This document shows positions 1 to 11,846 of a stretch of 64,000 nt of DNA, piece by piece. The notes under the pieces were generated by a model that was given only the letters and a program-made list of their open reading frames with translations, did not search any database and was not told where the DNA came from. The stretch's first letter is position 1. Each line of letters starts with the position of its first letter. This DNA is from Persephonella marina EX-H1 (GTDB lineage Bacteria; Aquificota; Aquificia; Aquificales; Hydrogenothermaceae), in NCBI RefSeq assembly GCF_000021565.1, contig NC_012440.1, positions 1,132,210 to 1,196,209 on the forward strand, given 5' to 3'. The position numbers were made by a program, and so were the translations under genes.

Positions 1-3000
1 GAATGTCTCTGTGGAAAGTACAAGAAGAAGAAATACGAAGGAACTATATGTGATAGATGTGGTGTTGAGGTAACAAGATCGGATGTTAGAAGGGAGAGGT
101 TTGGGCATATTGAGCTTGCATCCCCGGTTGCTCATATCTGGTATCTTAAATCAACACCTTCAAAGATAGGAAATCTGCTTGGACTTACATCAAGGGATAT
201 AGAGAGGGTTATATACTTTGAGTCTTACCTTATTGTTGAGCATCCTGATGAGGAGGAAGAGGAAGCATTTGAGAATGATCCAAACACAATCCCCCTCATG
301 GACGGAGCTTTAACAAAGTACGTAAAACTTTTTGTTAAATCTGAAGAGGAGTTCAGAGAGGCTTACGAGTATGAGCACTCAGAGAAGTATGAGTACGGAA
401 TGGGTGCTGAGAAGGTAAAGGATATCCTCTCAAGACTTGATCTTGAGGCTTATGCCCACAAGCTCAGAAAGGAGATGAAATCCTATGCCGTAGGTTATGA
501 TGAGCTTGGGCCTGAGTTTAAAAATACACAGGAAAGACTGTATAAAAAGGTTATCTCCGAGATAGCAAGAAGACTTGCCGAGGTAGGTTTCAGATTTGGT
601 GAGGTTGTTCCTACAGATAAAGAGATAGATGCTATATTCACAAAAGAGTATTTTGTTGTTATAGATCCTAAAGATACTGAACTTCTGAAGGGACAGTTAA
701 TACACAGAGAAGAGGTTGAAAGACTCAGAGAGGAGCTTGGTGAGGAGGCTTTTGAGGTTGACAGCGGTCCAGGTGCTTTAGAGAAACTTTACAGAGATTA
801 CAGGGATAAAAATCCTGACATACCTGTTTTTGATATTATAAAGGAAAGTGTAAGACAGACAATACTTAAAGAAGTTGCTGAACAGAAACTTAAAAAGCTT
901 GTAAGAAGGCTCAGACTTATAGAAGGGTTTATAAAGTCAGGAAACAGACCTGAATGGATGATACTTGATGTTATACCTGTAATTCCACCTGATCTAAGAC
1001 CTTTAATACCTCTTGATGGTGGAAGGTTCGCAACATCCGACCTTAACGATCTTTACAGAAGAGTTATAAACAGAAATAACAGGCTTAAAAGACTTATAGA
1101 ACTTGATGCACCAGAGATCATTATCAGAAACGAAAAGAGAATGCTCCAGGAAGCTGTTGATACCCTTATTGATAACGGAAGAAGGGGAAGAATAGTAACA
1201 CAGAACAACAGACCTTTAAAATCACTTTCAGACTCTTTAAGAGGAAAACAGGGAAGATTCAGACAGAACCTTCTCGGAAAAAGGGTTGATTACTCAGGAC
1301 GTTCAGTTATCGTTGTTGGTCCAGATCTACAGATGCATGAGTGTGGTCTTCCAAAGATAATGGCTTTAGAGCTTTTCAAACCTTTCATATACAGAAGACT
1401 TGAGGAGAAAGGTTACGCAACATCTATAAAGAATGCCAAGAAAATGGTTGAAGAAAAGGCTCCAGAGGTATGGGAGTGTCTTGAAGAGGTTGTTAAGCAG
1501 CATCCGGTTCTTCTTAACAGAGCACCGACACTTCACAGAATGTCAGTTCAGGCGTTTGAGCCAAAACTTGTTGAAGGAAAAGCTATAAAACTCCATCCAC
1601 TTGTCTGTCCTCCATTTAATGCAGACTTTGATGGAGACCAGATGGCTGTTCACGTTCCACTTTCTGTGGAAGCACAGATAGAGTCTTACATACTCATGCT
1701 TTCAACACAGAACATTCTCTCTCCAGCTCACGGAAAACCTATAACAATGCCTTCTCAGGATATTATCCTCGGTGCTCACTATATGACACAGGCAATTGAA
1801 GGTGCTAAGGGAGAAGGAAAGTACTTTGCAGATGAGGATGAGGCAATACTTGCATATGAGCTTGGGAAGGTAGATCTTCTTGCTAAGATAAAGGTTAAGA
1901 AGGATGGAAAGGTTGTAGAAACAACAGTTGGAAGACTTATATTCAACAAAGTATTCCCTGAAGGTTACAGATTTATAAATGAGACTGTTGATAAGAAAAA
2001 GATCTCAAAGATAATCTCAGAGATATACGATCAGTTTGGAAATGAGATAGCCGTTGACACTCTTGATAGGCTGAAAGCACTCGGTTTTGAGTATGCTGCA
2101 AGAGCTGGAATATCAATAGCTATAGATGATCTTGTTGTTCCGTCTAAGAAATGGGAGATAGTGAGAAAGGCTGAAAAAGAAGCAGAAAGGGTATGGCAGC
2201 AGTATGTTGATGGAATCATCACAAAAGGGGAGAGACATAACAAGGTTATTGATATATGGTCACAGACAACAAATGAAGTTACTAAGATGATGTTTGATGA
2301 GATAGAGAACTCAAAAAGAGTAGAGAATGGTAAGGAGTACCCCGGAACATTCAATCCTATATATATGATGGCACTATCAGGTGCGAGAGGTAACAGGGAT
2401 CAGATAAGACAGCTTGCAGGTATGCGTGGTCTTATGGCAAAACACTCAGGTGAGTTTATTGAGACACCTATCAGATCAAACTTCAGAGAAGGTCTGACTG
2501 TAGTTGAGTACTTTATTTCAACTTACGGTGCAAGAAAAGGTCTTGCAGATACAGCTCTAAAAACAGCTGTTGCCGGATACCTTACAAGAAGACTTGTTGA
2601 TGTTGCCCAGGATGTTGTTATAACGAATGAGGACTGTGGAACACTTAACGGTCTTGTTGTTTCTGCTGTTATAGAAGGTGGTGAGATAGTAGTTCCTCTT
2701 AAAGAAAGAATACTTGGAAGATACGCAGCTGAGGATATTTACGATCCATACACAGAGGAGCTTATAGTCTCAGCAGGTGAGGAGATAGACGAGGAGAAGG
2801 CACAGGAGATAGAGAATGCAGGTATTGAGGAGGTCAAGATAAGATCAGTTCTCACATGTGAACAGAAGAGAGGAGTATGTGCTAAATGTTACGGAAGGGA
2901 TCTTTCACAGAAAAAGCTTGTTGATATAGGTGAGGCTGTTGGTATTATAGCTGCCCAGTCTATCGGTGAGCCTGGAACTCAGCTTACAATGAGAACATTC

Positions 3001-4569
3001 CATATAGGTGGTGCAGCAACTGCTAAAGCTGTTCAGACAAAACATGAAGCATCTGTTGAAGGAAAGGTTAAGTTACTTAATGTGAAAACCGTTACAGACA
3101 AAGAAGGTAAGGTTCTCGTTATTAACAGGGATGGAGCTATAAAGATAGTTGATGAGGAAGGAAAGATAAAAGAGAGATTCCCTGTTCCTTACGGTGGTGT
3201 TCTCAAAGTTAAGGATGGACAGGATGTTAAGCCTGGAGATACACTTGTTGAGTGGGATCCTTTCTCAATTCCTATAATTGCAGAAAAATCAGGAACTCTT
3301 GAGCTAAGAGATATCATACTTGATGTTACATTAAGGGAAGAAAGGGACAATATCACAGGAAAAACAATTATGGATATCAGCTTTATGAGACCTAAGGATG
3401 CTGTACTGCACACACCAAGGATGATAATTAAGGGAGATGACGGTAAGGAGTACGCTTACGACCTGCCTGTAAACACTATACTTATGCTCTCAAGGGATCA
3501 GCTTGAGACAAAATGGGATAAATGTCCTGCATGTTCAGAAGCTGAAAAAGCAGATGTTTACCACAACTACCTTGAGGTGAAAGCAGGATTCAAGGTGAAT
3601 GAAGGTGATATTATAGCCAAGATACCTAAGGAGACAGCTAAGGTTAGGGATATTGTTGGTGGTCTTCCAAGGGTTGAGGAGCTTCTTGAGGCAAGAGAAC
3701 CTAAGAACAGAGCTATTGTTTCTGAGATAGATGGCATCGTTAGAATATACGAGGATGCTGACGATATTATCGTTTACAACCCTATAACAGGACAGTCTGA
3801 AACTTACGATGTTCCTAAGGATGCCCTTGTTATAGTTAAGAACGGTCAGCATGTTCAGGAAGGACAGCATCTAACTGATGATGGATCTGTAAAGGCTGAG
3901 TTTGAAGGAATTGTAAGACTGAAATCAAAAGGTGTTAAGGTTATCGTGTTCAACAAAGAGACAGGTCTCCAGAGGGAGTACTCAATAGCAAAAGGTAAGT
4001 TCATAATCGTTAAGGATGGAGAGACTGTTAAGGCCGGTGATCCTCTTACAGACGGAACACCTAACCCTCACGACATACTGAAGATCATGGGACCTGAGGA
4101 GCTTGCTAAATTCCTTGTTAAAGAAGTCCAGATGGTTTACAGACTCCAGGGTGTTGATATTAACGACAAACATTTTGAGGTGATAATAAGACAGATACTG
4201 AGAAAGGTTAAGATAGTAGATCCGGGAGACAGCAGATTCCTGTTAAATGAGATCGTTGACAGAATAGATCTTGAGGAAGAGATACAGAGAATAGCTGAGG
4301 AAGGTGGAAAACCACCTAAGGCCGAACCTGTTTTAGTTGGTATAACAAAGGCTTCTCTATCAACAAGAAGCTGGATCTCTGCAGCCTCATTCCAGGAAAC
4401 AACAAGGGTTCTTGCTGATGCTGCCGTTGAAGGAAAAGAGGATAAGCTTGAAGGGCTGAAAGAGAACGTTATTATTGGAAATATCGTTCCAGCAGGTACA
4501 GGTATAAAACAGTATGCTGAGGTTGAGGCTATACTTCCAAGGGAAGAGATAGAAAGGTTATCAGAATGA
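1..4569 (+). CDS. rpoC: RNA polymerase beta' subunit, 5'-truncated by window edge
   Basis: Largest catalytic subunit of RNA polymerase. The frame is open from base 1, so the gene enters from outside; by alignment in memory with E. coli beta' (first residue matches about position 69) some 68 residues are missing. In the visible part, the first zinc ribbon has Cys at residues 2, 4, 17 and 20; the active-site NADFDGDQM lies at residues 540-548, with three Asp binding catalytic Mg; the second zinc site uses Cys 879, 953, 960 and 963. The 1522 visible residues make the full protein near 1590, as in Aquifex-type beta' subunits, which carry extra segments relative to E. coli. rpoB presumably lies just upstream. 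A terminator follows directly. Confidence 0.98.
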   Translation, partial: ECLCGKYKKKKYEGTICDRCGVEVTRSDVRRERFGHIELASPVAHIWYLKSTPSKIGNLLGLTSRDIERVIYFESYLIVEHPDEEEEEAFENDPNTIPLMDGALTKYVKLFVKSEEEFREAYEYEHSEKYEYGMGAEKVKDILSRLDLEAYAHKLRKEMKSYAVGYDELGPEFKNTQERLYKKVISEIARRLAEVGFRFGEVVPTDKEIDAIFTKEYFVVIDPKDTELLKGQLIHREEVERLREELGEEAFEVDSGPGALEKLYRDYRDKNPDIPVFDIIKESVRQTILKEVAEQKLKKLVRRLRLIEGFIKSGNRPEWMILDVIPVIPPDLRPLIPLDGGRFATSDLNDLYRRVINRNNRLKRLIELDAPEIIIRNEKRMLQEAVDTLIDNGRRGRIVTQNNRPLKSLSDSLRGKQGRFRQNLLGKRVDYSGRSVIVVGPDLQMHECGLPKIMALELFKPFIYRRLEEKGYATSIKNAKKMVEEKAPEVWECLEEVVKQHPVLLNRAPTLHRMSVQAFEPKLVEGKAIKLHPLVCPPFNADFDGDQMAVHVPLSVEAQIESYILMLSTQNILSPAHGKPITMPSQDIILGAHYMTQAIEGAKGEGKYFADEDEAILAYELGKVDLLAKIKVKKDGKVVETTVGRLIFNKVFPEGYRFINETVDKKKISKIISEIYDQFGNEIAVDTLDRLKALGFEYAARAGISIAIDDLVVPSKKWEIVRKAEKEAERVWQQYVDGIITKGERHNKVIDIWSQTTNEVTKMMFDEIENSKRVENGKEYPGTFNPIYMMALSGARGNRDQIRQLAGMRGLMAKHSGEFIETPIRSNFREGLTVVEYFISTYGARKGLADTALKTAVAGYLTRRLVDVAQDVVITNEDCGTLNGLVVSAVIEGGEIVVPLKERILGRYAAEDIYDPYTEELIVSAGEEIDEEKAQEIENAGIEEVKIRSVLTCEQKRGVCAKCYGRDLSQKKLVDIGEAVGIIAAQSIGEPGTQLTMRTFHIGGAATAKAVQTKHEASVEGKVKLLNVKTVTDKEGKVLVINRDGAIKIVDEEGKIKERFPVPYGGVLKVKDGQDVKPGDTLVEWDPFSIPIIAEKSGTLELRDIILDVTLREERDNITGKTIMDISFMRPKDAVLHTPRMIIKGDDGKEYAYDLPVNTILMLSRDQLETKWDKCPACSEAEKADVYHNYLEVKAGFKVNEGDIIAKIPKETAKVRDIVGGLPRVEELLEAREPKNRAIVSEIDGIVRIYEDADDIIVYNPITGQSETYDVPKDALVIVKNGQHVQEGQHLTDDGSVKAEFEGIVRLKSKGVKVIVFNKETGLQREYSIAKGKFIIVKDGETVKAGDPLTDGTPNPHDILKIMGPEELAKFLVKEVQMVYRLQGVDINDKHFEVIIRQILRKVKIVDPGDSRFLLNEIVDRIDLEEEIQRIAEEGGKPPKAEPVLVGITKASLSTRSWISAASFQETTRVLADAAVEGKEDKLEGLKENVIIGNIVPAGTGIKQYAEVEAILPREEIERLSE

Positions 4570-4572
4570 TCT

Positions 4573-4595
4573 AAAGGGGCTTTAAGCCCCTTTTT
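4573..4595 (+). terminator. Rho-independent terminator of the rpoBC unit
   Basis: A perfect stem, GGGGCT (4576-4581) with AGCCCC (4585-4590), loop TTA, is extended by A/T pairs and runs into five T residues (4591-4595), four bases after the rpoC stop. It separates rpoC transcription from the ribosomal protein operon. Confidence 0.93.
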
Positions 4596-4711
4596 CAAAT
4601 ATGGAAAAATTTTTTAGATTGGATATATTTCTTTATCCGATTTCCTGATTCTGTGATAAAATATTCATTCTTTGGGTAAAAACCCAGCTTAAAAATAGGA
4701 AGAAACGGTAT

Positions 4712-4740
4712 TTGACTTAAAAACCAATATTTATTATAAT
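4712..4740 (+). promoter_or_regulatory. Sigma70-type promoter of the rpsL ribosomal operon
   Basis: TTGACT at 4712-4717 and a perfect TATAAT at 4735-4740 are separated by exactly 17 bases. The predicted start near 4747 leaves a leader of about 30 bases before the rpsL GTG. It is placed as expected for the main promoter of the long str-S10-spc-alpha run. The strand and context leave little doubt, though the start has not been mapped. Confidence 0.88.
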
Positions 4741-4776
4741 TTTAGCTTGTCTTTATATTTTAGAGGAGGTATTAGT

Positions 4777-5154
4777 GTGCCAACGATAAACCAGCTTGTA
4801 AGAAAGGGAAGAGAGAAGGTTAAGAAGAAATCTAAAGCACCTGCTTTAGAGGGAAACCCTCAGAAGAGAGGTGTCTGTGTAAGGGTTTATACAACAACAC
4901 CTAAGAAGCCAAACTCTGCTCTTAGAAAGGTTGCCAGGGTTAGACTCTCTAACGGATACGAGGTTACATGCTACATTCCAGGTATAGGACACAACCTTCA
5001 GGAGCACTCAATTGTTCTTGTTAGAGGTGGAAGGGTTAAGGATCTACCTGGTGTTAGATACAAGATCATAAGAGGTGCCCTTGATGCTGCAGGTGTTAAG
5101 GATAGAAAACAGTCACGTTCAAAATATGGAACAAAAAGACCTAAGGAAAAATAA
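4777..5154 (+). CDS. rpsL: Ribosomal protein S12
   Basis: Small-subunit protein at the decoding centre. 125 residues, the usual length. The conserved [12 protein letters not shown] loop, where streptomycin-resistance changes occur in other bacteria, and [11 protein letters not shown] are intact. The start is GTG 4777: GAGGAGGT at 4763-4770 sits 6 bases ahead and the protein then begins VPTINQL, as in the family. A longer reading from TTG 4747 would put the ribosome site inside the gene. First gene of the str operon, followed by rpsG after 19 bases. Confidence 0.98.
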   Translation: MPTINQLVRKGREKVKKKSKAPALEGNPQKRGVCVRVYTTTPKKPNSALRKVARVRLSNGYEVTCYIPGIGHNLQEHSIVLVRGGRVKDLPGVRYKIIRGALDAAGVKDRKQSRSKYGTKRPKEK

Positions 5155-5173
5155 AGGATAAGAGGTAAGAAGT

Positions 5174-5653
5174 ATGCCAAGGAAAGGACCTGTACAACCA
5201 AGAGAGATAAGCCCAGATCCAGTTTATAAGGATGTTCTGGTTCATAAGCTTATAAATAAAGTGATGAAAGATGGGAAAAAATCAAAAGCTGAGAAGATAG
5301 TTTATACAGCAATGAAAAATTTAGCTGAAAAAACGGGAGATGATCCTTTAACAGCTCTTCATAAAGCTATAGAGAATATAAAACCTGTTCTTGAGGTTAG
5401 ACCAAGAAGGGTTGGTGGATCAACTTACCAGGTTCCTATGGAAGTTCCACCAAGAAGACAGATATCACTTGCACTCAGATGGCTTGTTGAGGCTGCAAGA
5501 AACAGAAGTGGTAAAGGAAACTACACAATGATTGAAAAGCTTACAAATGAGCTTTTTGATGCTTACAACAACAGAGGAGCAGCTGTTAAGAAGAAAGAGG
5601 ATACACACAGAATGGCTGAGGCAAATAAAGCGTTTGCCCACTACAGATGGTAA
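5174..5653 (+). CDS. rpsG: Ribosomal protein S7
   Basis: Primary 16S rRNA-binding protein of the 30S head, near the E site and mRNA exit. 159 residues (family about 156). The N-terminal MPRKG and the conserved [12 protein letters not shown] and [12 protein letters not shown] segments are present. ATG start with an AGAGGTAAG ribosome site. It lies in the standard str order between rpsL and fusA. In E. coli S7 represses this operon; no comparable site was identified here. Confidence 0.98.
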
Positions 5654-5720
5654 TTAAATAAAAAGTTTTTTAATAAAAATCCGGTAATAAAATCAAAAGA
5701 ATTTTGGAGGAAAAAAGAGA

Positions 5721-7805
5721 ATGGCAAGGCCAGTGCCAATTGAAAAGTTAAGAAACATAGGTATTGTTGCCCATATTGATGCGGGTAAGACTACAACAAC
5801 AGAAAGAATCCTGTTCTATACAGGTAAAACATATAAGATAGGTGAGGTGCACGAAGGTGCAGCCACTATGGACTGGATGGAACAGGAGAAAGAGAGAGGT
5901 ATCACTATAACATCCGCTACAACAGCGGCATACTGGAAGGGATACCAGCTTAACATCATTGACACACCAGGGCACGTTGACTTTGGTGTTGAAGTTGTAA
6001 GATCTATGAAAGCTCTTGACGGTATCGTTTTTGTTTTCTCTTCTGTTGAGGCTGTTCAGCCACAGTCTGAGGCAAACTGGAGATGGGCTGACAAGTTTGG
6101 TGTTCCAAGAATAGCATTTGTAAACAAGATGGACAGAACAGGAGCAGACTTTTTCAAGGTTTATGATGACATTATTGAAAAATTAGGTGCAAAGCCTGTT
6201 CCTATACAGGTTCCTATAGGTTCTGAGGAGAACTTTGAAGGTATTGTTGATCTCTTTGAGATGAAGGCATACATCTGGAGAGGAGATGAGCTCGGAGCTA
6301 AATACGATGTGACTGATGATATACCATCTGATGTTCTCCCGGTTGCTGAAGAGTGGCGTGAGAAGATGATAGAGGCTATCGTTGAGACAGATGAAGAGCT
6401 TATGGAAAAGTATCTTGAAGGTGAGGAACTTTCAGTTGAGGATCTTAAAAAGGCTTTAAGAAAGGCTACTATAAGTAGAGAGCTCGTTCCAATGCTCTGT
6501 GGATCAGCATTTAAAAACAAAGGTGTTCAGCCTTTACTTGATGCTGTTATAGATTTCCTTCCATCACCTGTTGATGTTCCACCTGTAAAAGGTGTTAACC
6601 CTGACACAGGTGAGGAAGAGGAGAGACACGCATCTGATAATGAGCCATTCTGTGCCCTTGCATTTAAGGTTATGGCAGATCCTTATGCAGGACAGCTCAC
6701 ATACTTCAGAGTTTACTCAGGTGTTATAAAGGCAGGGGACACAATTTTAATAGCGAATAAAAATAAGAAGGTCAGAGTTGGTAGAATACTGAGAATGCAC
6801 GCTAACCAGAGGGAAGAGATCACAGAGGTTCACGCAGGTGATATTGCAGCTGCTGTAGGACTTGATACTGTAACAGGTGATACACTTTCTGATCCAAACC
6901 ATCCTATAGTTCTTGAGTCTATGGAATTCCCAGAACCTGTTATAGCTATGGCTATTGAGCCAAAGACAAAATCAGACCAGGAAAAACTATCACAGGTTTT
7001 AAATAAATTTATGAAAGAAGACCCAACATTTAAGGTTACAGTTGATCCTGAAACGAACCAGACTCTCATACACGGAATGGGTGAGCTTCACCTTGAGATC
7101 ATGGTTGACAGAATGAAAAGGGAGTACGGAATTGAGGTTAATGTAGGTAAGCCACAGGTTGCTTATAAAGAGACTATCAAGAAGAAGGCTGTTGGTGAAG
7201 GTAAGTTTATCAGACAGTCTGGTGGTAGAGGTCAGTACGGTCATGCGATTATTGAGATAGAACCTTTAGCAGAAAAGGATTACGAGTTTGTTGATAAGAT
7301 CGTAGGTGGTGTTATTCCTAAGGAGTTTATACCTGCTGTTGATGCTGGTATACAGGAAGCAATGCAGAGCGGTGTTGTTGCAGGATATCCTATGATAGGT
7401 GTTAAAGCTACACTTTTTGATGGATCTTTCCACGAGGTTGACTCTTCTGAGATAGCATTTAAGATCGCTGGATCTATGGCATTCAGAGAGGCTGCCAAAA
7501 AGGCAAACCCTGTTCTCCTTGAGCCAATAATGCTTGTTGAGGTTGACACACCTGAGGAGTACATGGGAGATGTTATGGGTGACCTTTCTAAAAGAAGAGG
7601 AAAGATACTTGGCTCTGAGAAGAAAGGAACAACAATGACAATAAAGGCTGAAGTTCCACTTGCTGAGATGTTTGGATATGCTACAGATCTGAGATCTTTA
7701 ACACAGGGAAGAGCTACATTCTCAATGGTATTTGAAAAGTACGAAGAGGTTCCAAAAAATATCGCCGATGAGATAGCTGGCGCTAAAGCCAAAGCTGAAA
7801 GCTAA
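5721..7805 (+). CDS. fusA: Translation elongation factor G
   Basis: GTPase that drives ribosomal translocation. 694 residues, normal for EF-G. The P-loop AHIDAGKT is at residues 17-24, followed by switch I with [17 protein letters not shown] and the C-terminal domains IV-V ([16 protein letters not shown]). The segment [12 protein letters not shown]-type linker to domain IV is complete, so this is a full translocase, not a truncated paralogue. ATG start with GGAGGAAA ahead. Val codons are mainly GTT, the local style, which contrasts with the following tuf. Confidence 0.97.
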   Translation: MARPVPIEKLRNIGIVAHIDAGKTTTTERILFYTGKTYKIGEVHEGAATMDWMEQEKERGITITSATTAAYWKGYQLNIIDTPGHVDFGVEVVRSMKALDGIVFVFSSVEAVQPQSEANWRWADKFGVPRIAFVNKMDRTGADFFKVYDDIIEKLGAKPVPIQVPIGSEENFEGIVDLFEMKAYIWRGDELGAKYDVTDDIPSDVLPVAEEWREKMIEAIVETDEELMEKYLEGEELSVEDLKKALRKATISRELVPMLCGSAFKNKGVQPLLDAVIDFLPSPVDVPPVKGVNPDTGEEEERHASDNEPFCALAFKVMADPYAGQLTYFRVYSGVIKAGDTILIANKNKKVRVGRILRMHANQREEITEVHAGDIAAAVGLDTVTGDTLSDPNHPIVLESMEFPEPVIAMAIEPKTKSDQEKLSQVLNKFMKEDPTFKVTVDPETNQTLIHGMGELHLEIMVDRMKREYGIEVNVGKPQVAYKETIKKKAVGEGKFIRQSGGRGQYGHAIIEIEPLAEKDYEFVDKIVGGVIPKEFIPAVDAGIQEAMQSGVVAGYPMIGVKATLFDGSFHEVDSSEIAFKIAGSMAFREAAKKANPVLLEPIMLVEVDTPEEYMGDVMGDLSKRRGKILGSEKKGTTMTIKAEVPLAEMFGYATDLRSLTQGRATFSMVFEKYEEVPKNIADEIAGAKAKAES

Positions 7806-7837
7806 ATTTTAAGAAATCTAAGGAGGTAGATTAAAGA

Positions 7838-9028
7838 ATGGCAAGAGAGAAGTTTGAGAGGAAGAAAGAGCACGTAAACGTGGGAACGATAGGACACGTA
7901 GACCACGGAAAGACGACATTAACAGCTGCTATAACATACGTACTATCAAAGAAAGGGTTGGCAGAGTTCATAGGGTACGGAGAGATTGATAAGGCACCGG
8001 AAGAGAGAGACAGAGGAATTACGATCAACATCACACACGTAGAGTACGAGACAGAGAAGAGACACTACGCACACGTTGACTGTCCAGGTCACGCAGACTA
8101 CATCAAGAACATGATAACAGGTGCTGCACAGATGGACGGAGCGATACTTGTGGTATCAGCAGCGGACGGACCAATGCCACAGACAAGGGAGCACGTGTTA
8201 TTAGCAAGACAGGTTAACGTTCCATACATAGTAGTATTTTTAAACAAATGTGACATGGTAGATGACGAGGAGCTATTAGAGCTTGTAGAGCTAGAGGTAA
8301 GAGAGCTACTGAACAAGTACGAGTTTCCAGGTGATGATGTACCAGTGATCAGAGGTTCAGCGTTAGGGGCACTGAACGACGAAGAGAAATGGGTTAAATC
8401 AATAGAAGAGCTATTAGATGCTATGGACAACTACATACCGACACCAGAGAGAGCGACAGACAAACCATTCTTAATGGCGATAGAGGACGTATTTACGATA
8501 TCAGGAAGGGGGACAGTTGTTACAGGAAGAGTAGAGAGAGGAACATTAAAAGTAGGGGATGAGGTAGAGATAGTAGGGTTATCAGACGAGATCAGGAAGA
8601 CAGTAGTGACAGGTATAGAGATGTTCAGGAAGACACTTGATGAGGCAGTAGCAGGGGACAACGTAGGAGTGTTATTAAGAGGAATAGGAAAGGATGAGGT
8701 AGAGAGAGGGCAGGTATTAGCTGCACCGGGATCAATCACACCACACAAGAAGTTCAAAGCACAGGTATACATACTTTCAAAAGAGGAAGGAGGAAGACAC
8801 ACACCATTCTTCCTTGGATACAGACCACAGTTTTACATCAGGACAGCAGATATAACAGGAACGGTAGTAGAGTTACCAGAAGGGCAGGAGATGGTAATGC
8901 CAGGGGACAACGTAGAGTTAACAGTAGAGTTAATGGAGCCAGTAGCTATAGAGGAGCAGATGAGATTTGCCATCAGGGAAGGTGGTAGAACTGTTGGTGC
9001 TGGTGTTGTTACTCAAATAATTGAATAA
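7838..9028 (+). CDS. tuf: Translation elongation factor Tu
   Basis: GTPase that carries aminoacyl-tRNA to the ribosome. 396 residues. Motifs: GHVDHGKT at about 19-26, [17 protein letters not shown], and a full beta-barrel domain 2-3 pair ending with GGRTVGAG. Start ATG 7838 after AGGAGG. Odd feature: synonymous codon use differs from flanking genes. By hand count about 28 of 40 Val codons up to base 8980 are GTA, with many TTA, ACA, ACG, GAC and TAC. From 8981 to the stop all Val, Gly and Thr codons end in T, the style of fusA and rpsJ. This suggests exchange with another tuf copy or lineage. Confidence 0.97.
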   Translation: MAREKFERKKEHVNVGTIGHVDHGKTTLTAAITYVLSKKGLAEFIGYGEIDKAPEERDRGITINITHVEYETEKRHYAHVDCPGHADYIKNMITGAAQMDGAILVVSAADGPMPQTREHVLLARQVNVPYIVVFLNKCDMVDDEELLELVELEVRELLNKYEFPGDDVPVIRGSALGALNDEEKWVKSIEELLDAMDNYIPTPERATDKPFLMAIEDVFTISGRGTVVTGRVERGTLKVGDEVEIVGLSDEIRKTVVTGIEMFRKTLDEAVAGDNVGVLLRGIGKDEVERGQVLAAPGSITPHKKFKAQVYILSKEEGGRHTPFFLGYRPQFYIRTADITGTVVELPEGQEMVMPGDNVELTVELMEPVAIEEQMRFAIREGGRTVGAGVVTQIIE

Positions 9029-9043
9029 TTGAGGTGGTAAGGA

Positions 9044-9355
9044 ATGGTTCAGGAAAAGATAAGAATTAAACTGAAAGCTTTTGATCATAAAGTTTTAGAC
9101 CAGTCTGTTAAGCAGATAATAGATACTGTTAAGAGAAGTGGTGGGGTCATAAAGGGCCCCATCCCACTTCCTACACAGAGAAAGGTGTGGTGTGTTCTCA
9201 GATCGCCACACAAGTTTGAGCAGTCAAGGGAACATTTTGAGATGAGAATACACAAGAGACTGATAGATATTGAGAATGCAACACCACAGACTATAGAAGC
9301 ACTGATGGATATCAGCCTGCCAGCAGGTGTTGATGTAGAAATAAAACTAAGTTAA
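9044..9355 (+). CDS. rpsJ: Ribosomal protein S10 (NusE)
   Basis: Part of the 30S head; also partners NusB in transcription antitermination as NusE. 103 residues, family length. The long beta-hairpin segment GPIPLPTQ and the [13 protein letters not shown] strand are conserved. ATG start with GAGGTGGTAAGG ahead, 15 bases after tuf. It opens the S10 group, with no visible break between str and S10 operons, unlike E. coli where they are separate. Confidence 0.98.
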   Translation: MVQEKIRIKLKAFDHKVLDQSVKQIIDTVKRSGGVIKGPIPLPTQRKVWCVLRSPHKFEQSREHFEMRIHKRLIDIENATPQTIEALMDISLPAGVDVEIKLS

Positions 9356-9373
9356 TGAGAAGGAGTGAGAACC

Positions 9374-10057
9374 ATGCCAAAGGGCATTATCGGTAAAAAG
9401 ATAGGAATGACAAGGGTTTTCAAAGATGGAAAAGCAATACCTGTAACGGTTATACAGGTTGAGCCTAACTATGTTGTTAACATAAGAACTGAAGACAAGG
9501 ATGGATACTCTGCTGTTGTTTTAGGAACAGGAGAGAAGAAAGAGAAGAGAACACCAAAACCTATGCTTGCCATATTTAAAAAGGCTGGACTTAAGCCTTT
9601 AAGACATCTTGCTGAGTTCCCACTTAAAGAGGGTGAACAGCCTGAGCCGGGACAGGAAGTTAAGGTTGAGGATGTTTTTGAGAAGGGAGATCTTGTTGAT
9701 GTTACAGGAACCTCTAAGGGAAGAGGTTTTGCATCAGCGATGAAAAGATGGGATTTCTCAGGATTTAAAAAGTCTCACGGTTCAAGATACCACAGAGCTG
9801 TAGGTTCTATAGGTGCATGTTCAGATCCAGGTAGAGTATGGAAAACAAAGAGAATGGCAGGACATTACGGAAATGAAACAATAACAGTTCAGGGACTTGA
9901 GGTTGTTGATATAATCCCTGAGAAAAATATCATACTTGTTAAGGGCTCAGTTCCAGGAGCTCCAAAATCAGTAGTTAAATTAAAAGAGTCTGTGATCATT
10001 CACAGAAGAAAAGGAAAAAGAAAATTAGAAAGAGCTAAAGCTGTTTATGCTTCTTAA
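9374..10057 (+). CDS. rplC: Ribosomal protein L3
   Basis: Early-assembly 50S protein near the peptidyl-transferase centre. 227 residues. The N-terminus GIIGKKIGMTRVF and the extended loop with GTSKGRGF and HGSRYHR are typical. I place the start at ATG 9374: AAGGAG at 9360-9365 lies 8 bases ahead and the protein then begins MPKGI. The GTG at 9365 overlaps that ribosome site and is unlikely. Confidence 0.96.
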   Translation: MPKGIIGKKIGMTRVFKDGKAIPVTVIQVEPNYVVNIRTEDKDGYSAVVLGTGEKKEKRTPKPMLAIFKKAGLKPLRHLAEFPLKEGEQPEPGQEVKVEDVFEKGDLVDVTGTSKGRGFASAMKRWDFSGFKKSHGSRYHRAVGSIGACSDPGRVWKTKRMAGHYGNETITVQGLEVVDIIPEKNIILVKGSVPGAPKSVVKLKESVIIHRRKGKRKLERAKAVYAS

Positions 10058-10083
10058 ATCAAAATTCAAAGAGGTAAGAGTAA

Positions 10084-10707
10084 ATGGAAGCCAATGTAGT
10101 TAATATAAAGAAGGAGAATGTAGGAACTGTTCAGCTGAGTGATGCTGTATTCAATACTGAGGTTAAAGAACACACAGTATGGGAAGTTATAAAGTGGCAG
10201 CTTGCCTCAAGAAGGGCAGGAACTGCAAGCACAAAAACAAGAGCCGAAGTTAGAGGTTCAAGAAGGAAGATACTTCCTCAGAAAGGAACTGGTAACGCAA
10301 GACATGGAGACAGGAAGGCTAACATATTTGTAGGTGGTGGTGTTGTTCACGGACCACACCCAAGGGATTACTACTACGCTCTTCCTAAAAAGGTAAGAAA
10401 GAAGGCTCTTAAAGGAGTCCTCTCAATGAAGCTCAGAGATGGTGAGCTTACAGTGATTGAGGACTTTACATTTGATGAGCCTAAAACAAAGAAAGCTATA
10501 GAGGTTCTTAAGAATTTTGATCTTGATAAGGCGAAGGTTCTTCTCGTTTTAGCTGAAAAGGATATGAATGTTATAAAATCTTTCAGAAATCTTCCAAAGG
10601 CAAAAGTACTTCTTGTTGAAGGTCTGAACACATACGATATTCTTAACGCTGATCATGTTCTCGTAACAAAATCGGCAGTTGAAAAAATCAATGAGAGGTT
10701 AGGATGA
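10084..10707 (+). CDS. rplD: Ribosomal protein L4
   Basis: 50S protein lining the exit tunnel; in E. coli also the autogenous repressor of the S10 operon. 207 residues. The basic tunnel loop with RAGTASTKTRAEVRG and QKGTGNARHG is intact. ATG start with AGAGGTAAG ahead. Its stop overlaps the rplW start (ATGA), so translation is coupled. Confidence 0.96.
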   Translation: MEANVVNIKKENVGTVQLSDAVFNTEVKEHTVWEVIKWQLASRRAGTASTKTRAEVRGSRRKILPQKGTGNARHGDRKANIFVGGGVVHGPHPRDYYYALPKKVRKKALKGVLSMKLRDGELTVIEDFTFDEPKTKKAIEVLKNFDLDKAKVLLVLAEKDMNVIKSFRNLPKAKVLLVEGLNTYDILNADHVLVTKSAVEKINERLG

Positions 10708-11006
10708 TGAGCACAAGAACCCCATACGATATACTGATACGTCCTGTGCTTACTGAGAAGGCTGTTGCTCAGAATGAGAAGGAGAACAAGCTTGTTTTTG
10801 AGGTTCCACTTGATGCTAACAAGATAGAGATCAGAAAGGCTGTTGAAGAGGTTTTCGGCGTAAAGGTTAAAGAGGTAAGAACTGTTATAGTCAAGCCAAA
10901 ACCAAAAAGGGTAGGTTTTGGTAAGCCAGGATTTACAAAAAAATGGAAGAAAGCTATCGTGAAGATAGAATCAGAAAAACCAATAAATATAGCAGAATTA
11001 ATATAG
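10704..11006 (+). CDS. rplW: Ribosomal protein L23
   Basis: 50S protein at the tunnel exit that docks trigger factor and SRP. 100 residues. The conserved IRPVLTEKA near the N-terminus and the [12 protein letters not shown] basic tail are present. Two ATG codons lie in tandem (10704, 10707); either overlaps or abuts the rplD stop. Confidence 0.96.
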
Positions 11007-11019
11007 AGGTGAAATAAAA

Positions 11020-11844
11020 ATGGGTGTTAGAAAGTTAAAGCCTGTTACAAATGGAACAAGACATGCGATACTTTACGATTTTTCTGAGATAACAAAGAAA
11101 GAGCCTGAGAAATCACTTACAGAGCCTTTAAAGAAAAAGGCTGGAAGAAACAATCAGGGAAGAATAACTGTAAGACATAAAGGTGGCGGACACAAAAGAC
11201 TCTACAGAATTATAGATTTCAAAAGGGACAAATGGGGTGTTCCTGCGAAGGTAGCGGCAATAGAATACGATCCTAACAGATCAGCAAGAATAGCATTACT
11301 CCATTATGCTGATGGTGAGAAAAGGTACATAATATGGCCTGAGGGTCTTAAGGTTGGCGACACTGTTGTTGCTGGACCTGATGCAGAGATAAAGGTAGGA
11401 AACGCACTTCCACTTGAAAACATACCTGTTGGTACATTTATACACAATATTGAGCTCACACCTGGAAAAGGTGGACAGCTTGTTAGAGCAGCTGGTATGT
11501 CTGCACAGATACTTGGTAGACAGGGAGATTACGTTCAGGTAAGACTTCCATCAGGTGAGATAAGGCTGATCCATAAAAAATGTATGGCAACAGTTGGAAC
11601 TGTTGGTCTTGCAGAGCACGAGCTTATAAAACTCGGAAAGGCAGGTAGAGCAAGATGGCTCGGAATAAGACCAACGGTTAGAGGTACAGCTATGAACCCT
11701 GTTGATCACCCACACGGTGGTGGTGAAGGAAAAACATTTGGTAAACATCCAGTTTCACCATGGGGTCAGCCTACAAAAGGTTACAAAACAAGACGTGGTG
11801 CTAAATACTCTGATAAATTCATAATCAAACGTAGAGGTAAATAG
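11020..11844 (+). CDS. rplB: Ribosomal protein L2
   Basis: Core 50S protein at the peptidyl-transferase centre and inter-subunit bridge. 274 residues, normal. The [16 protein letters not shown] segment and the C-terminal [10 protein letters not shown] loop, which carries the conserved functional His, are intact. ATG start with AGAGGTGAA ahead. rpsS follows 2 bases later. Confidence 0.98.
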
Positions 11845-11846
11845 TA

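Noticed and set aside
4137-4598. 153-codon open frame antisense to the rpoC 3' end
   Set aside because: Lies wholly opposite rpoC and its terminator, low-complexity Ser/Ile-rich product, no ribosome site. Same judgement for the other antisense frames in rpoC, fusA, tuf, rplX-secY and nosZ.
4672-4687. Small TGGGT-ACCCA hairpin between rpoC and rpsL
   Set aside because: Five-bp stem upstream of the promoter, no T-run; too weak to claim a role.
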